Assembly: GCA_963169345.1 (NCBI GenBank) | Contig: CAUJCT010000027.1 | Location: 62,001 to 126,000, forward strand | DNA length: 64,000 bases | DNA from: Bacteroidota bacterium | Lineage (GTDB): Bacteria > Bacteroidota > Bacteroidia > NS11-12g > UBA955 | Direction: 5' to 3' | Part shown: one piece after another, positions 32,993 to 44,200 of the stretch | How positions within the stretch are numbered: the first letter of the stretch is position 1 | How the letters are laid out: every line of letters begins with the position of its first letter | Program-made: the position numbers and the translations under genes | Notes under the pieces: model-generated | What the model was told of the DNA's origin: nothing | What the model saw: the letters and a program-made list of their open reading frames with translations, nothing else | Database searches by the model: none

Positions 32993-33102
32993 CTGTCAGG
33001 TTATTGAGTTTTGAAACTCAATAATTTCAAACAAACTAATTTTCAAACTTTTACTTTGATTTACAACACCTTATTTTTAAAAAAATGGCAACCTGACAGG
33101 TT
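32993..33102. repeat. Dispersed structured intergenic element, copy 1
   Basis: ctgtcaggtt (32993-33002), hairpin ttattgagttttgaaactcaataa, then acctgacaggtt (33091-33102); architecture matches 63093-63205. Confidence 0.6.
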
Positions 33103-33124
33103 GTTTTGATTTGCAACTAAAAGC

Positions 33125-33159
33125 AAAACACAACCTTTCACAAACAAAAAGTTGTGTTT
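33125..33159. repeat. Stem-loop
   Basis: aaacacaac...gttgtgttt perfect inverted repeat between convergent gene ends. Confidence 0.5.
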
Positions 33160-33187
33160 CAAAAAATTTAAATAAAGAAATAGATTT

Positions 33188-33724
33188 TTAGAATTTGTTC
33201 TTCCACATCATGCTTTCAACAGGGCGAATTGTGCGGGTGTTGTACTTCGCATTTTTCTTCTTGTTGTACATGGTTTTGACCGAGCCATCCAAACTGAAAT
33301 AAATCAATTGACCGATAGGCATACCGTAATAAATTCTCACAGGCTGAGCAACACTGATTTCTAAAGTCCATGTATTGCAAAAACCAACATCACCCTTACC
33401 TGCAGTAGCGTGAATATCTATACCTAAGCGACCGGTGCTGCTTTTACCCTCCAGAAAAGGAACATGATTGTGCGTTTCGGTGTACTCTTCGGTAACACCT
33501 AAATACAAAACACCCGGTTGAAGTACATAACCTTCCTGAGGTATTTCAAAATGTTCAATTTTATTGTGAGATTTAGCATCCAGAACTCTGTCTTTGTAGG
33601 TAGCCAGATAACGTCCAAGATGCACGTCATAACTATTGGTACCAAGACATTCAGGACGGTAAGGTTCAATCAGGATGGTTCCTTTTTCAATTTCTTCAAG
33701 TATTTGCTGGTCTGTAAGTATCAT
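33188..33724 (-). CDS. dcd: dCTP deaminase
   Basis: MILTDQQILEEIEKGTILIEPYRPECLGTNSYDVHLG; FLEGKSSTGRLGIDIHATAGKGDVGF. Confidence 0.94.
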   Translation of the reverse strand: MILTDQQILEEIEKGTILIEPYRPECLGTNSYDVHLGRYLATYKDRVLDAKSHNKIEHFEIPQEGYVLQPGVLYLGVTEEYTETHNHVPFLEGKSSTGRLGIDIHATAGKGDVGFCNTWTLEISVAQPVRIYYGMPIGQLIYFSLDGSVKTMYNKKKNAKYNTRTIRPVESMMWKNKF

Positions 33725-34599
33725 GTTTCTCTTATTTCAAAGCACTTTAGAGTGCGGTCATCGCTGCACGAAATAATAGTGTTTTTGTCAATCCACAAAA
33801 TTTTATTGACTGATGAAGTATGCCCTCCATTACGCTCAAAATCTATGACCTTAAGAAGCCTCAAGCCCTTTGTTTCCCATAGTTTGATGGTCTTGTCCAT
33901 ACTCGAACTTAACATCCACCCTTTCTCAGAATTGATGCACAATCTATGCACATGAAGCAGGTGAGCAGGTACTGATTGAATTTCTCCACCATTTGCAAAC
34001 ATTTTTATTTGCGCATCTTTCCCTCCTGAAAACAGAATTCCGCTGATAGGATCGAAAGCTAGAGTGAAGACAGTTCCGTTATGTATTGGCGTATCCGTTA
34101 TGACATTGCCATTTGTATCCATCTGAACTATGGTACCATCAGTAGTTCCAGCCCAAATAAAGTCATTAAAGTAAGTCAGACAACGAACAGACTGCGATGA
34201 AATTTGCGTTGCCCATACCAGTGAAAACGCCTTGTCATAGCATCTGACAAATCCGTCTTTAGAGGCAACTAAAATCGCATTGTCGACCTGAAGAATATCA
34301 AAAATGGAAGCGCCGCTAATGACAATCTGATGATTTAATTCGAAGCCCGACAATTCAAAGACGTAAAGGATTCCATTGCGAGAACCTGCCAGTAATTTGT
34401 CCTTAAACACCTGAAGGCAATATACGGAAGATTCAATACGGGCTTTGAGTATACCGTCTTGCTGCTCCAATTTCCAGGAGACAATCATACCATCACCCGA
34501 ACCTGAATATACAGTTGAAGTTGACGCATCATAACACAAAGCATAAACAGCTTGTGTATGTCCAATAAACTCTTGTATTTTTACCACTTCAATCGACAT
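33721..34599 (-). CDS. WD40 repeat protein
   Basis: Repeats ending ...SGSGDGMIVSWKL, SGGKDAQIKMF, SSSMDKTIKLWE, SCSDDRTLKCF. Confidence 0.88.
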   Translation of the reverse strand: MSIEVVKIQEFIGHTQAVYALCYDASTSTVYSGSGDGMIVSWKLEQQDGILKARIESSVYCLQVFKDKLLAGSRNGILYVFELSGFELNHQIVISGASIFDILQVDNAILVASKDGFVRCYDKAFSLVWATQISSQSVRCLTYFNDFIWAGTTDGTIVQMDTNGNVITDTPIHNGTVFTLAFDPISGILFSGGKDAQIKMFANGGEIQSVPAHLLHVHRLCINSEKGWMLSSSMDKTIKLWETKGLRLLKVIDFERNGGHTSSVNKILWIDKNTIISCSDDRTLKCFEIRET

Positions 34600-35194
34600 G
34601 ACTCTGATATTTGAAACTCAAACGGAAACTGCAAAGAAAATAGGTGTTTGGGAAATAACCGAACCGGAATCTTTTTTTTTAGAATCCATTGGAGCAGAAG
34701 TTGATCATACTATTTCCAAAAAGCGATTTCTCGAAAAAATCTGTTCCGCTTATTTACTTAACTTATTGACTGGAGAAAACTTTTACAATTTTCTGACAAA
34801 TGACTCCAATGGCAAACCCCTCATATTAAATTCTTCATACTCAGTAAGTTTTAGTCATTCTAAAAATATGGTAGCATGTATTGTGGATAAAAAAGGCTCA
34901 GCATTAGGTATTGATATTGAGGAGATACGCGAGCGCATTTTGAATATGAAACATAAGTTTATATCCCCTAATGACAGCAGTCCTTTAGAAGGTGTTGAAC
35001 ATGCTCATCTGATATGGGGAGCCAAGGAGGTTTTATACAAAATTTACTCTAAAAAAGAACTGGATTTCAACACCCATTTAAGAGTTGATTATCAGGATGA
35101 TACCACAGGTTATATCCATAAGTTGCCGCATGAATCTTCACATGTAATGGACTATATCATTTTGAATAATTTTATGCTGGTGTGGAATATTTGA
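34598..35194 (+). CDS. 4'-phosphopantetheinyl transferase superfamily protein
   Basis: YSVSFSHSKNMVACIVDKKGSALGIDIEEI and WGAKEVLYKIYSKKELDF. Confidence 0.87.
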   Translation: MTLIFETQTETAKKIGVWEITEPESFFLESIGAEVDHTISKKRFLEKICSAYLLNLLTGENFYNFLTNDSNGKPLILNSSYSVSFSHSKNMVACIVDKKGSALGIDIEEIRERILNMKHKFISPNDSSPLEGVEHAHLIWGAKEVLYKIYSKKELDFNTHLRVDYQDDTTGYIHKLPHESSHVMDYIILNNFMLVWNI

Positions 35195-35272
35195 ATTTAT
35201 AGGTATTTATACTTATAATTGCATAAGACAGTGCAACGCTATGAGCAAAAATGCTGTCTTATAATTAGAATA

Positions 35273-38200
35273 ATGAAACACCGCTACACAAAAATTTTCA
35301 GTTTACTTTTATTTAGCTTTCTGGCTACATTGAATACAGTTGAGGCATGCGACGTAATCAATGGCTCAGATATTCAATTCCGGCATCTGGGAAGGTACAA
35401 GTATCATGTTAAATACATTTTGTATCACCAATGCGTTTGTAAACTAGGCATTATGCCAACTTTTACAATATCGTGTGCCACTTACAGCTATAAGATTACC
35501 CCTCCGAGAACCAGCATTCGTGATATCACACCTGTTTGCAGCAATGGACAGCCTCCTTGTCAAAACGGCGGGTATGGTGGAACGAGATATGGTATTGAAG
35601 AACATATTTTTGAAGATACAATTGATTTTGAAAAATCACCCTACAATGGCATTTTAAACAACAACTGCTGTGAGGTATATTTCAGAGTAGCGCAGCCCTG
35701 GGGACTCGTAGGCACAACCACTTCAACCACTACCTATGGTGGTGAGGCGATGATGAACCTTTGTGCAATTGGCACCAAAGGCAACAATACACCAACCATA
35801 TCTACCATCCCAATGTCGTTTATGTGCTGTAACCAGCCGTTTACATTTAACAATGGTGTATATGAAAACTTCGAATTCGATTCATTGTCTTATGAATTAG
35901 TTGAACCTCTGAGCTCAAGCTTTGGACCTGTTACCTGGTTTGCTCCACTTAACAAAGACATTCCTTTGACACCCTATTGCCCACCTAATCCTGGAACAGT
36001 CAATTGCAGAGCGTTGCCTAGTGCAAAACCTCCAAGAGGATTTTATTTTGACCGTGAAACCGGTGATATGGTTTTAACGCCTACCAAATGTGATGAATCT
36101 GGTCCTGTGGCTATAAAAGTGACGGAATATCGGAAAGATTCGGCCACAAAGAAAATGATTAAAATTGGTTATGTGCGGCGTGATATTTATGTAACTGTTG
36201 TGACATGTTCTGACAATAATCCTCCGACAATTGAAGGAAACAACAAATGGAGTGTGTGCGAAGGCAACAAAATTTGCTTTAGAATCAAAGGAAAAGATGA
36301 GCCATTTCTGCCAAAACAAACGATTCCGGATACAGTTCAAATGACCTGGAACTTTGCTATTCCCGGTGCTACTTTTACCATTATCGATACAACTCAAAGG
36401 GAAAAAGAAGCTGAGTTTTGCTGGACACCAAAAATTGGAGATGCCCGAAATGCTCCATACCCGTTTGCAGTAACTGCCAAAGACGACGCTTGTCCGCGCC
36501 CGGCTTATACCATCAAAGGATTCAATATAAAAGTTAATCCTAAAGCCCGCTCCAAAAGAGTCTACGATATTTTGGAATGTGGTAAATTCAGATTTACAGC
36601 CTGGCCTTCTGATACGGTTAACTACAATCAAAATAATTATATTTATAAATTCACTATAAGAGACAGCACAAACTCTGGTTTACCTGTATACATTGGCCAA
36701 AAACGCAGAGATAGTCTGGTGTTTAAAAGAGGTGGCAAATACATCATCGAACATGAAATTACCAACCCTCCATTTAACTGTCCAACCATTTATACTGACA
36801 CCGTTATTATTCCACCGGTATTAGATGTTGAACTAGCTTTTGGAAAAGACACATTTGTGTGTGCGGGCAACGATATTACCCTTCAACCTCATATTGCCAA
36901 TGGTTATCCAAGATACAAATACAGATGGGAAACGCCAGTGGGTACTCATAATGCCAAGGACACCAATAATAAATTTACATTATATAAACCTACGGCTGCA
37001 AGTAAAATTGTATTGACGCTTACCGATGCTAAAAAGTGCGTTGACAGCGATACCATATTAGTAAAATATCAACTCAACCCTGTTGTAGATATTGGTCCTG
37101 ACCAAAGAATTTGCACATACGAATCTGTCACTTTAGATGCTCAAAACGATGATACAATGCGTTACTATTGGCTGCCAAATGGTGATAGTACCAGAACCAT
37201 TACAACATCTTTTGCAGGCAAATATATTGCAAAAGTAATTGACAAATTGGGATGTCACACCAGTGATACCATGCAATTGTTTGTAAACGATACTGTTGTT
37301 GCCATTGCTAAACCAGACAGAGAGATTTGTATTTTTGATACACTTAAAATTAAAGGTGGACGCAAGCCTTTGGGTTATACCAAACAGGTTGTATGGAAAG
37401 ACCTGAACACAGGAAGCACAGTGGCAAACGACTCAGCTTTCAAAGTCAAAATAAGTACTTTGGATGTTCGCAGATATGAAATGTATTTGCGCGTAACACA
37501 AGGTGGAGTAACATGCGAAGACAAAGACACATTTAATCTGTCTGTCAACGCCTTGCCTACCTTCTCATTTAAAGGATTACCTGCAAGATGTTATGCTGAT
37601 GGTGCCATTAACCTGACTCAAAACCAAATTGCAACTGCATCCAGCGGAGACAAATCGCAGACACAATCAGACATCCGTTATTACCAGAAATTTAAAAAAC
37701 CAAGTTGGGTAACAGGTGGACCGGTTGGGGTAAATTCTTATGTTTACGATTTCCAAAAATTCATCACCAACGACAAGGTGCCTCAAACTGGTTTAAGAGA
37801 CACCATTTGTTACGAGTACCGCGACTACAAGGGCTGTTATAACACAGAGTGCAAACCAGTCAGATTAAATCCTAATCCGACAGTAGAGCTTAAAAATGGT
37901 ATATTTTGTCAAAGAGCAGGAATCATAACCTTAGATAAGTTAATTGTAAAACCATTTGTGCGTTCAGGAGGCATACAGTCTTTCAGATGTATAGGCGTAC
38001 CGACAGGTTCGGGAGTAGATCCAGCAGCTATCATTATGCCATTACCTACAATTCCATTAACCACAGGAATGGACCCGGGTATGGAAGGCGAAAATGAAAA
38101 AACCGGTGATTACTTAATTGAATATTGTTACAAAGACGCTTTAACAGGTTGTCAGACTTGCGATACCACAACAGTAACCGTTATTCGCCTGCCGGAAATT

Positions 38201-39898
38201 AAATTTGACGCTCTGCCAAAACTGTGTATTAACAATGCTCAGATAGATCTTGACAGTTTTGCTTATGATGCCGGAAGCGGCAAACGTTTTCCTGACGGAT
38301 ACTGGCAAGCCGTAGAATTCTCTGGTTCAAGAGACATGAGCAATCCAAACACTGCCAATAAGATTTTAAATTCTGTTAAAAACGAAAAACAATTTGATCC
38401 AAGTTACGGCCCTGGTCGTTTCCTGTTAAAACTGACAGACACAGCCAGTGGTTGCCCTGTTACTGACAGTGCTGAAATATTGGTTAATGGTTTGCCTATT
38501 ATTCAGATAGAGGTTCCGGATACAGTTTGTTCGAGTTCAACACCAATAGAGCTCAACAACATTAATCCTTCAGGAACAGTTGGTAAATGGACAGGTCCGG
38601 GAGTCAGCAACAGAAAGTTTGACCCTTCAATAAGTCCTAAATCCAAACACTACGAGGGGAAATATATGATGAAATTTGAGTACACCAATCCTTTAACTGG
38701 TTGTACTGCCTCTGATTCCCAGTCTCTTCTCGTTCAATCCAGTCCTGAAATTACCATCAACTCACCAAATCCTTACCAGCAATGTGAAGGGCAGCCATTT
38801 GAGTTGAATGCTACCAAAAACTGGGCTAAATCTGTTTTATGGACCCGCAATGGTGATGGTGAATTCATTGATAGTAGTTTGCTCATTACAAAATACAACC
38901 AAGGACCAAGACGCGATACTGCGGTAGATGATCTCAATGGTAAAATCGAATTGTATATTTCGACATTAAAAGAAGGCGTTTGTCCTGTTGCTAAAGATAC
39001 CTTGAATCTGATCATAGAGTCATATCCTCAATTCGATTTCATGGCAGATCCTGAAATTCAATGTGAACCGGCAATAGTCAACTTTGTTGCCAATGTCAGC
39101 AAACCATACGCTTCTCCAAATTTGAGATACACCTGGACATTTGGCAATGGAGAAGTCCTGGATCAAAGTACAAATTCCAGTCCACAAAACATCAGATACG
39201 ACACAGCTAAACGCAGCTGGTACGATGTTGTATTAAGAGTAGACAATAAATGGGGTATCAATGATGACCAGACTTGCGCAACTACCAAAGATTCCATAGG
39301 CTACATTAAAATACTTCCTCAGCCAAAAGCGGGCTTCAGCAGCGATCCGGGTTACAGAACGACTGTTGCATTCCCTAGATTTAAATTCCAGAATGAAACA
39401 TTTATCAGATGGAGTTATCCAGGCACCTTATCTTATGTATGGTATTTTGGCACAGGAGATATAGAAGACACCAGTTGGGCAGAGCATCCTGTGTATGCTT
39501 ATCCTGCCGACACAAATGTGTACAGAGTGCATTTAAGTTCTATTTATGCATATCCTTACAAATCGGTTCAGTACGAATGTGTGGATACGATCAGCGAGCC
39601 TCGTGAAATTGACCCTGATGTTACTGTATTTGTTCCTACGGCATTTAGTCCGGAAAGAACAGGTCCGAAAACCAACAACATCTTCAAAGCTGTAGTTAAC
39701 GGAGAAAAAACATTCCATATCGAGTTATACAACAGATGGGGAGAATTGCTTTGGAAAACCGACGATAAAATGGCGGGATGGGATGGCACATTCATGGGCG
39801 AAGATGTTCAACAGGATGTCTACACTTGGGTAATAAAAGTTACCGCTTTTGATGGTGAAGAGTACACTTATGAAGGTACTGTTACGCTAATGCGATGA
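35273..39898 (+). CDS. Very large secreted protein with gliding-motility-associated (T9SS type B) C-terminal domain
   Basis: Signal MKHRYTKIFSLLLFSFLATLNTVEA; C-terminus FVPTAFSPERTG...IELYNRWGELLWKTDDKMAGWDGTF...YTYEGTVTLMR. Start moved to ATG 35273. Confidence 0.87.
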   Translation: MKHRYTKIFSLLLFSFLATLNTVEACDVINGSDIQFRHLGRYKYHVKYILYHQCVCKLGIMPTFTISCATYSYKITPPRTSIRDITPVCSNGQPPCQNGGYGGTRYGIEEHIFEDTIDFEKSPYNGILNNNCCEVYFRVAQPWGLVGTTTSTTTYGGEAMMNLCAIGTKGNNTPTISTIPMSFMCCNQPFTFNNGVYENFEFDSLSYELVEPLSSSFGPVTWFAPLNKDIPLTPYCPPNPGTVNCRALPSAKPPRGFYFDRETGDMVLTPTKCDESGPVAIKVTEYRKDSATKKMIKIGYVRRDIYVTVVTCSDNNPPTIEGNNKWSVCEGNKICFRIKGKDEPFLPKQTIPDTVQMTWNFAIPGATFTIIDTTQREKEAEFCWTPKIGDARNAPYPFAVTAKDDACPRPAYTIKGFNIKVNPKARSKRVYDILECGKFRFTAWPSDTVNYNQNNYIYKFTIRDSTNSGLPVYIGQKRRDSLVFKRGGKYIIEHEITNPPFNCPTIYTDTVIIPPVLDVELAFGKDTFVCAGNDITLQPHIANGYPRYKYRWETPVGTHNAKDTNNKFTLYKPTAASKIVLTLTDAKKCVDSDTILVKYQLNPVVDIGPDQRICTYESVTLDAQNDDTMRYYWLPNGDSTRTITTSFAGKYIAKVIDKLGCHTSDTMQLFVNDTVVAIAKPDREICIFDTLKIKGGRKPLGYTKQVVWKDLNTGSTVANDSAFKVKISTLDVRRYEMYLRVTQGGVTCEDKDTFNLSVNALPTFSFKGLPARCYADGAINLTQNQIATASSGDKSQTQSDIRYYQKFKKPSWVTGGPVGVNSYVYDFQKFITNDKVPQTGLRDTICYEYRDYKGCYNTECKPVRLNPNPTVELKNGIFCQRAGIITLDKLIVKPFVRSGGIQSFRCIGVPTGSGVDPAAIIMPLPTIPLTTGMDPGMEGENEKTGDYLIEYCYKDALTGCQTCDTTTVTVIRLPEIKFDALPKLCINNAQIDLDSFAYDAGSGKRFPDGYWQAVEFSGSRDMSNPNTANKILNSVKNEKQFDPSYGPGRFLLKLTDTASGCPVTDSAEILVNGLPIIQIEVPDTVCSSSTPIELNNINPSGTVGKWTGPGVSNRKFDPSISPKSKHYEGKYMMKFEYTNPLTGCTASDSQSLLVQSSPEITINSPNPYQQCEGQPFELNATKNWAKSVLWTRNGDGEFIDSSLLITKYNQGPRRDTAVDDLNGKIELYISTLKEGVCPVAKDTLNLIIESYPQFDFMADPEIQCEPAIVNFVANVSKPYASPNLRYTWTFGNGEVLDQSTNSSPQNIRYDTAKRSWYDVVLRVDNKWGINDDQTCATTKDSIGYIKILPQPKAGFSSDPGYRTTVAFPRFKFQNETFIRWSYPGTLSYVWYFGTGDIEDTSWAEHPVYAYPADTNVYRVHLSSIYAYPYKSVQYECVDTISEPREIDPDVTVFVPTAFSPERTGPKTNNIFKAVVNGEKTFHIELYNRWGELLWKTDDKMAGWDGTFMGEDVQQDVYTWVIKVTAFDGEEYTYEGTVTLMR

Positions 39899-39931
39899 TG
39901 AACTTCTGATTTAAAATTACTATAAAATTAA

Positions 39932-39962
39932 TTTGCTAAATTAATTTGTTTTCCTTTATTTG
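39932..39962 (+). promoter_or_regulatory. Candidate Bacteroidota promoter for the 39980-46874 operon
   Basis: TTTG (39932-39935), 19-nt spacer, TTTATTTG (39955-39962) resembling TTTG-N19-TAnnTTTG; ATG 18 nt downstream. Confidence 0.45.
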
Positions 39963-39979
39963 CATTTAAATTTGAAACT

Positions 39980-40300
39980 ATGGAAACAATACTGTGTTAT
40001 TCCCTAAAGGAGGAGCCTGTTAGAATTTGTAATTCCGAAGAGGAATGGACAAAGTACAAAAGCTCAATCAACAATTACAGTTTTATCAACAGCCTATGTT
40101 TCGTCAATGACGGTCCAGATGACGTTACTATATCCGGCACAGTCCTCAAGATTGGCATGTATAAGGTTCTAAGCACCCCAACACCTACAGGCACCATTGA
40201 TATAAGAAATATTAATGTTGAGTTCAGCGGAATTAGTGACCTAAGGGTGATACTCCAAAGGGCTCATGACTTTTATTATAAGAAAATTGAAACTATATGA
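39980..40300 (+). CDS. Small hypothetical protein, first gene of the toxin-type operon
   Basis: 106 aa ORF behind a promoter-like sequence, overlapping the next gene by ATGA. Confidence 0.68.
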   Translation: METILCYSLKEEPVRICNSEEEWTKYKSSINNYSFINSLCFVNDGPDDVTISGTVLKIGMYKVLSTPTPTGTIDIRNINVEFSGISDLRVILQRAHDFYYKKIETI

Positions 40301-41181
40301 TAAACATCGGCATAACGAATCCTGTTTCAGGAATATCTGAAATTGAAGTCGTGACCACTGACAAGAGTGATAATTTGCTTCCTACAATTATCATAACTCC
40401 TGAGGCACCAGACCTGAACTGGAAAAGTTATGATTTTGCGGATGCTTTTCTATCTGCGTTATCTTCACCCACTACAAATGATGAAGTAGATATTCACCAA
40501 CTCACTGAAGATCTTGCATCCATTGGAACACTGACCAAGTTTATCTGGCTCGCACCATATATTGGTGGCACTGAAGCTGATCATTCCCTTAATCTCAGAT
40601 ATCCATATCCAAAAGGAGGATTTAAAACGCACTTTGTAGGCTCACCCACCCATAATTCATATGGCGTACAAGGGGGAGTGAGTAAATATGCCAAGAATGG
40701 AATTTGCCTTATGCATCTCGATGAAGTAGATTTCTCAATGGGTTTATATTCCCTCGATACAGCATTGACAAGCAATTCTGTGCTTGAGATTGGGTTTGGT
40801 ACTGATTTTGGTAACTTCACTGGACTTTATTTAGGTAACAATTCTTCACTTGGAAGCCAGCCATTTTTTTCCAATAGAGGATATGGAAACAAGCTTTCCT
40901 TTACTCTCACTGATGCAAGCGGACAGTTTGATTGTGTTATGAGTGGATCAAGGAGAGCTGTTGCAAGGAATGGAAGTATTATTGCGTCCAGTACAAGTAA
41001 TCTGGGTTTTTCGGTAATTCCAATTGATTCACTGACATTCCTCGCTTACAAAGGTGATTCCTCGGGGAATAGTCGCAGAATCGCACTCCACTACATTGGC
41101 GAGCATTTCTCGGACACTGAAATAGCGGATAACTATACTGCGATACAGAATTTCCAGACCAGCCGTGGAAGAAACGTCTAG
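40297..41181 (+). CDS. Phage tail-fibre/lectin-like hypothetical protein
   Basis: C-terminus ...HYIGEHFSDTEIADNYTAIQNFQTSRGRNV resembles the 'YTAVQTFQTTLGR' ending of phage/prophage tail-associated proteins; ATGA coupling to the upstream gene. Confidence 0.65.
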   Translation: MINIGITNPVSGISEIEVVTTDKSDNLLPTIIITPEAPDLNWKSYDFADAFLSALSSPTTNDEVDIHQLTEDLASIGTLTKFIWLAPYIGGTEADHSLNLRYPYPKGGFKTHFVGSPTHNSYGVQGGVSKYAKNGICLMHLDEVDFSMGLYSLDTALTSNSVLEIGFGTDFGNFTGLYLGNNSSLGSQPFFSNRGYGNKLSFTLTDASGQFDCVMSGSRRAVARNGSIIASSTSNLGFSVIPIDSLTFLAYKGDSSGNSRRIALHYIGEHFSDTEIADNYTAIQNFQTSRGRNV

Positions 41182-41220
41182 ACAACCTAAAACAATTAAA
41201 TATCTAAAGCCAACAACATT

Positions 41221-44200
41221 ATGCCGAGTCCAACTAAAACTACGCTTTTTAGCATCAAGACCTCGAGGTCTCCCGAATTGCTATCAACAGCAGCCAAACA
41301 AAATTTTTACATTTTTCATCCTGACGAAACCTCTGGAGCTTTTTATGACGCAGTTGAAATAAAGGAACCCGAAGAAACAGTCCGTGAGGTTATGGAAGCT
41401 ACTGCTGAAACTTTTTCACCTTTGGATAAGGACGGGATCATAGCAATCAATTCTGCCATGTATGATTTTGCAATGGGCAATCTTCCTCGTAAAGGAGAAC
41501 TCGTTTATTCAGAGGTAAATACAATAATTGGTACATTGACCGCAATAAACAGCGGAAACAAGATTATACTTTGGGACAACCTGTTTTACCAGACTATTTC
41601 CAACCAGGATCCTTATGTCAGGGAAGCCATTCTTTATCTGTTGATTGCGAATCACCTTAAGGAAAACTTCGCTTCAATTCCAACAGATAATGATGGAATA
41701 AGGGATTGGGCAAATGCTAGGGTTGTAATGCCAAAGGAACTATTTGCCATTGAACAATCCTATCATACCGCAACTACAAGCGTGGTGGATATGCCTGAAC
41801 CAGAACTTGCAAAAAAATATGTAATTTCGGCGGAAGCGTCTTTGAAGGCTGAACTCGCCGCAATCGCATTAAAAGAAATTGAGATTCTTGAAAAAGCTTA
41901 TCTAGCCGCCCAGAAACAAGCTGAAGCCGCATATGTTGTCACTTATAATGAAGATCTGATAGACGCCATTGATGTTGCAACAAAGGTTACCATTGTGGAT
42001 CAGTTCTCCAATTTCAGCTTTACCGATTTTGAAAATCCTTTTACAATACCCGCCTATACTTGGGCTCCAGAAGAACAGATCAACGAGGCTGCAATTGAGG
42101 CAGGGACAACAGAATATTCCTTTTTTGTGCTTGACAATAACGATTTGCTAGCTGATTCGACCTATGTAGATGTAAAGAAGGATATTTCCAACTTCATCAG
42201 ATCCAATTTACAAAAGACCTTTATTTCTACTAATTTCAATCTTGAAAGCATGGATGTCAATGGTACTTCCATTCCGACCTGCAGCCTAGAGAACAGATAT
42301 AACCAGAAATATTCCTATTATTTCAAGGCGGTAAAGAAGGCAGATGACAAGTATGCCATTATACTTTCGGTAGATACTAAGATAGATTGCATTAAGCTTC
42401 TCTCTGCCACTCTGACATGCGGCACCGAATACACCAGTCATTCCTATACTTCTACTAACGGTGTCGTTACAGTAGTTTTTGCAAATGATTCGCATGTCGA
42501 CATAGATGATGTAAATTCCACCATTGCAACTTCAGGTGAACTTAAGTTTAATAATGGTCTGATACTTTCTTGGAGCCAGCTTCTTGACATGAGTGATGGC
42601 AGCTACGGCATCATGACCGAGGGGTCCAATCTAGCAGGAAATGCGAGTGTTTTCATTCCTTCAGGATTCGGATTGACAAGGATCGGCCTTGCGGAATACA
42701 AAAAAGTGGAACAGTATCTGTGCTGTTATGTACCTGGCGAAGTTTCCCATATTGAAAACGTAATGGCCAGGGAATACAAGGAAAGAAGCACAAGAAGGCT
42801 TAGAAGATCTGAAGAATCCGTAACGAGCAGTTCAGAAACTGAATCGGAAAATCAAACGGACACTTCTTCTACAAGCAGGTTTGACATGCAGAAGGAAGCG
42901 GCAGTCGTGGTCCAAGACAGCTATAATTCAACTAGGAACCAGAGTTTTCATGCCGGAGCAAACGCTGGATATGATTCTGGTGCATATAACACGTCTTTGG
43001 ACTTAAGTTATGATACTGGTTCAAGCTTTGCGGTCAATTCATCAAAACAACAGAATAACCGGGATTCCATTACGGTTGCTAAGGATGTGGTTGAGAAGAC
43101 CCTTAAAAGGGTTGTTTCTAAGGTCAAAGAGGAGAGGGTTAGGAGGATAGTCGAAGAATTCGAGGAGCAAAATAGACATGGCTTTGATAACCGTCTAGGG
43201 GCAACTCATATTTCAGGAGTCTATAGGTGGATTGATTCAAAGTACAACAACGAGCTTCATAATTACGGAAAAAGGCTACAGTATGAATTCATGATTCCAG
43301 AACCATCCGCCTTTCATTTTATCGCCAAGGCCTCAGGTGTTTCCTCGGGTACTGAAATCCCCTTAATTCAACCTCTTGATCCAAGAAAAGACCAGTTCGG
43401 ATCACTAAGCCCCCTTAAGTCCTCTGCCTCCATAACAGAAGACAATTATCACTTATGGGCGGCCGCTTACAATGCGATTGTAACCCCTCCCCCTCCAAAG
43501 ATTCAAGTCATGGGCAAATCTTTCAAGATGCCTGATGATGGCCAGCCATGGTATCTGGGAAACAAGTCGGTTACAGAGGATATCACTATCCCCGAAGGCT
43601 ACGGACTGAACAAGGCATATATTTCTGCAATTGGTGAAAGAGGCGATGTGGCCGGCAGATACTATGTGGCCATTGGTGATAACACCAGGGAATACTGGTC
43701 CGGCAATGTTCCTAAGCAACTTTTTCTTGAAGACAACGAAAATCTGGAACTTGACAAATATGTTGGATCAGTGCCAGTTGGCGTCCAATATATCCTTATC
43801 AAAGTGGGACTTGTTACCTTGACCCTTGAATTGATTAGAAAACAAGAGACATATGCAAACTGGCAACTGGAGACTTTCAATGCTATTATGGATGCCTATG
43901 AGACCAAGCTTCAGGAATATAAGGATAGCGTAGCTGAAATGCAAGCGAAGAAATCAGGGTCTATGAAGGACAATCCAGCCTACTACAGGGAGATAGAAAA
44001 CATGGTCCTGAGGAAGAATTGTATGTCCTACCTGATTGGTCACATCAATATGGGCAAGTCGTTTGTAGCCGGTTCTGAAACTAAGGAATTCAATGTGAAG
44101 ATTAACGAGGAGATGGACAAATATGCTTCCAGCGTGAAATTTCTTGAACAGGCATTTGAATGGAGTATCATGAGCTATATTTTCTACCCTTTTTATTGGG

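Noticed and set aside
33518-33955. Plus-strand 145-aa ORF
   Set aside because: Antisense across dcd and the WD40 gene, both well supported.
36074-36631. Antisense 185-aa ORF
   Set aside because: Entirely antisense within a clearly coding 1559-aa T9SS protein; composition looks like a shadow ORF.
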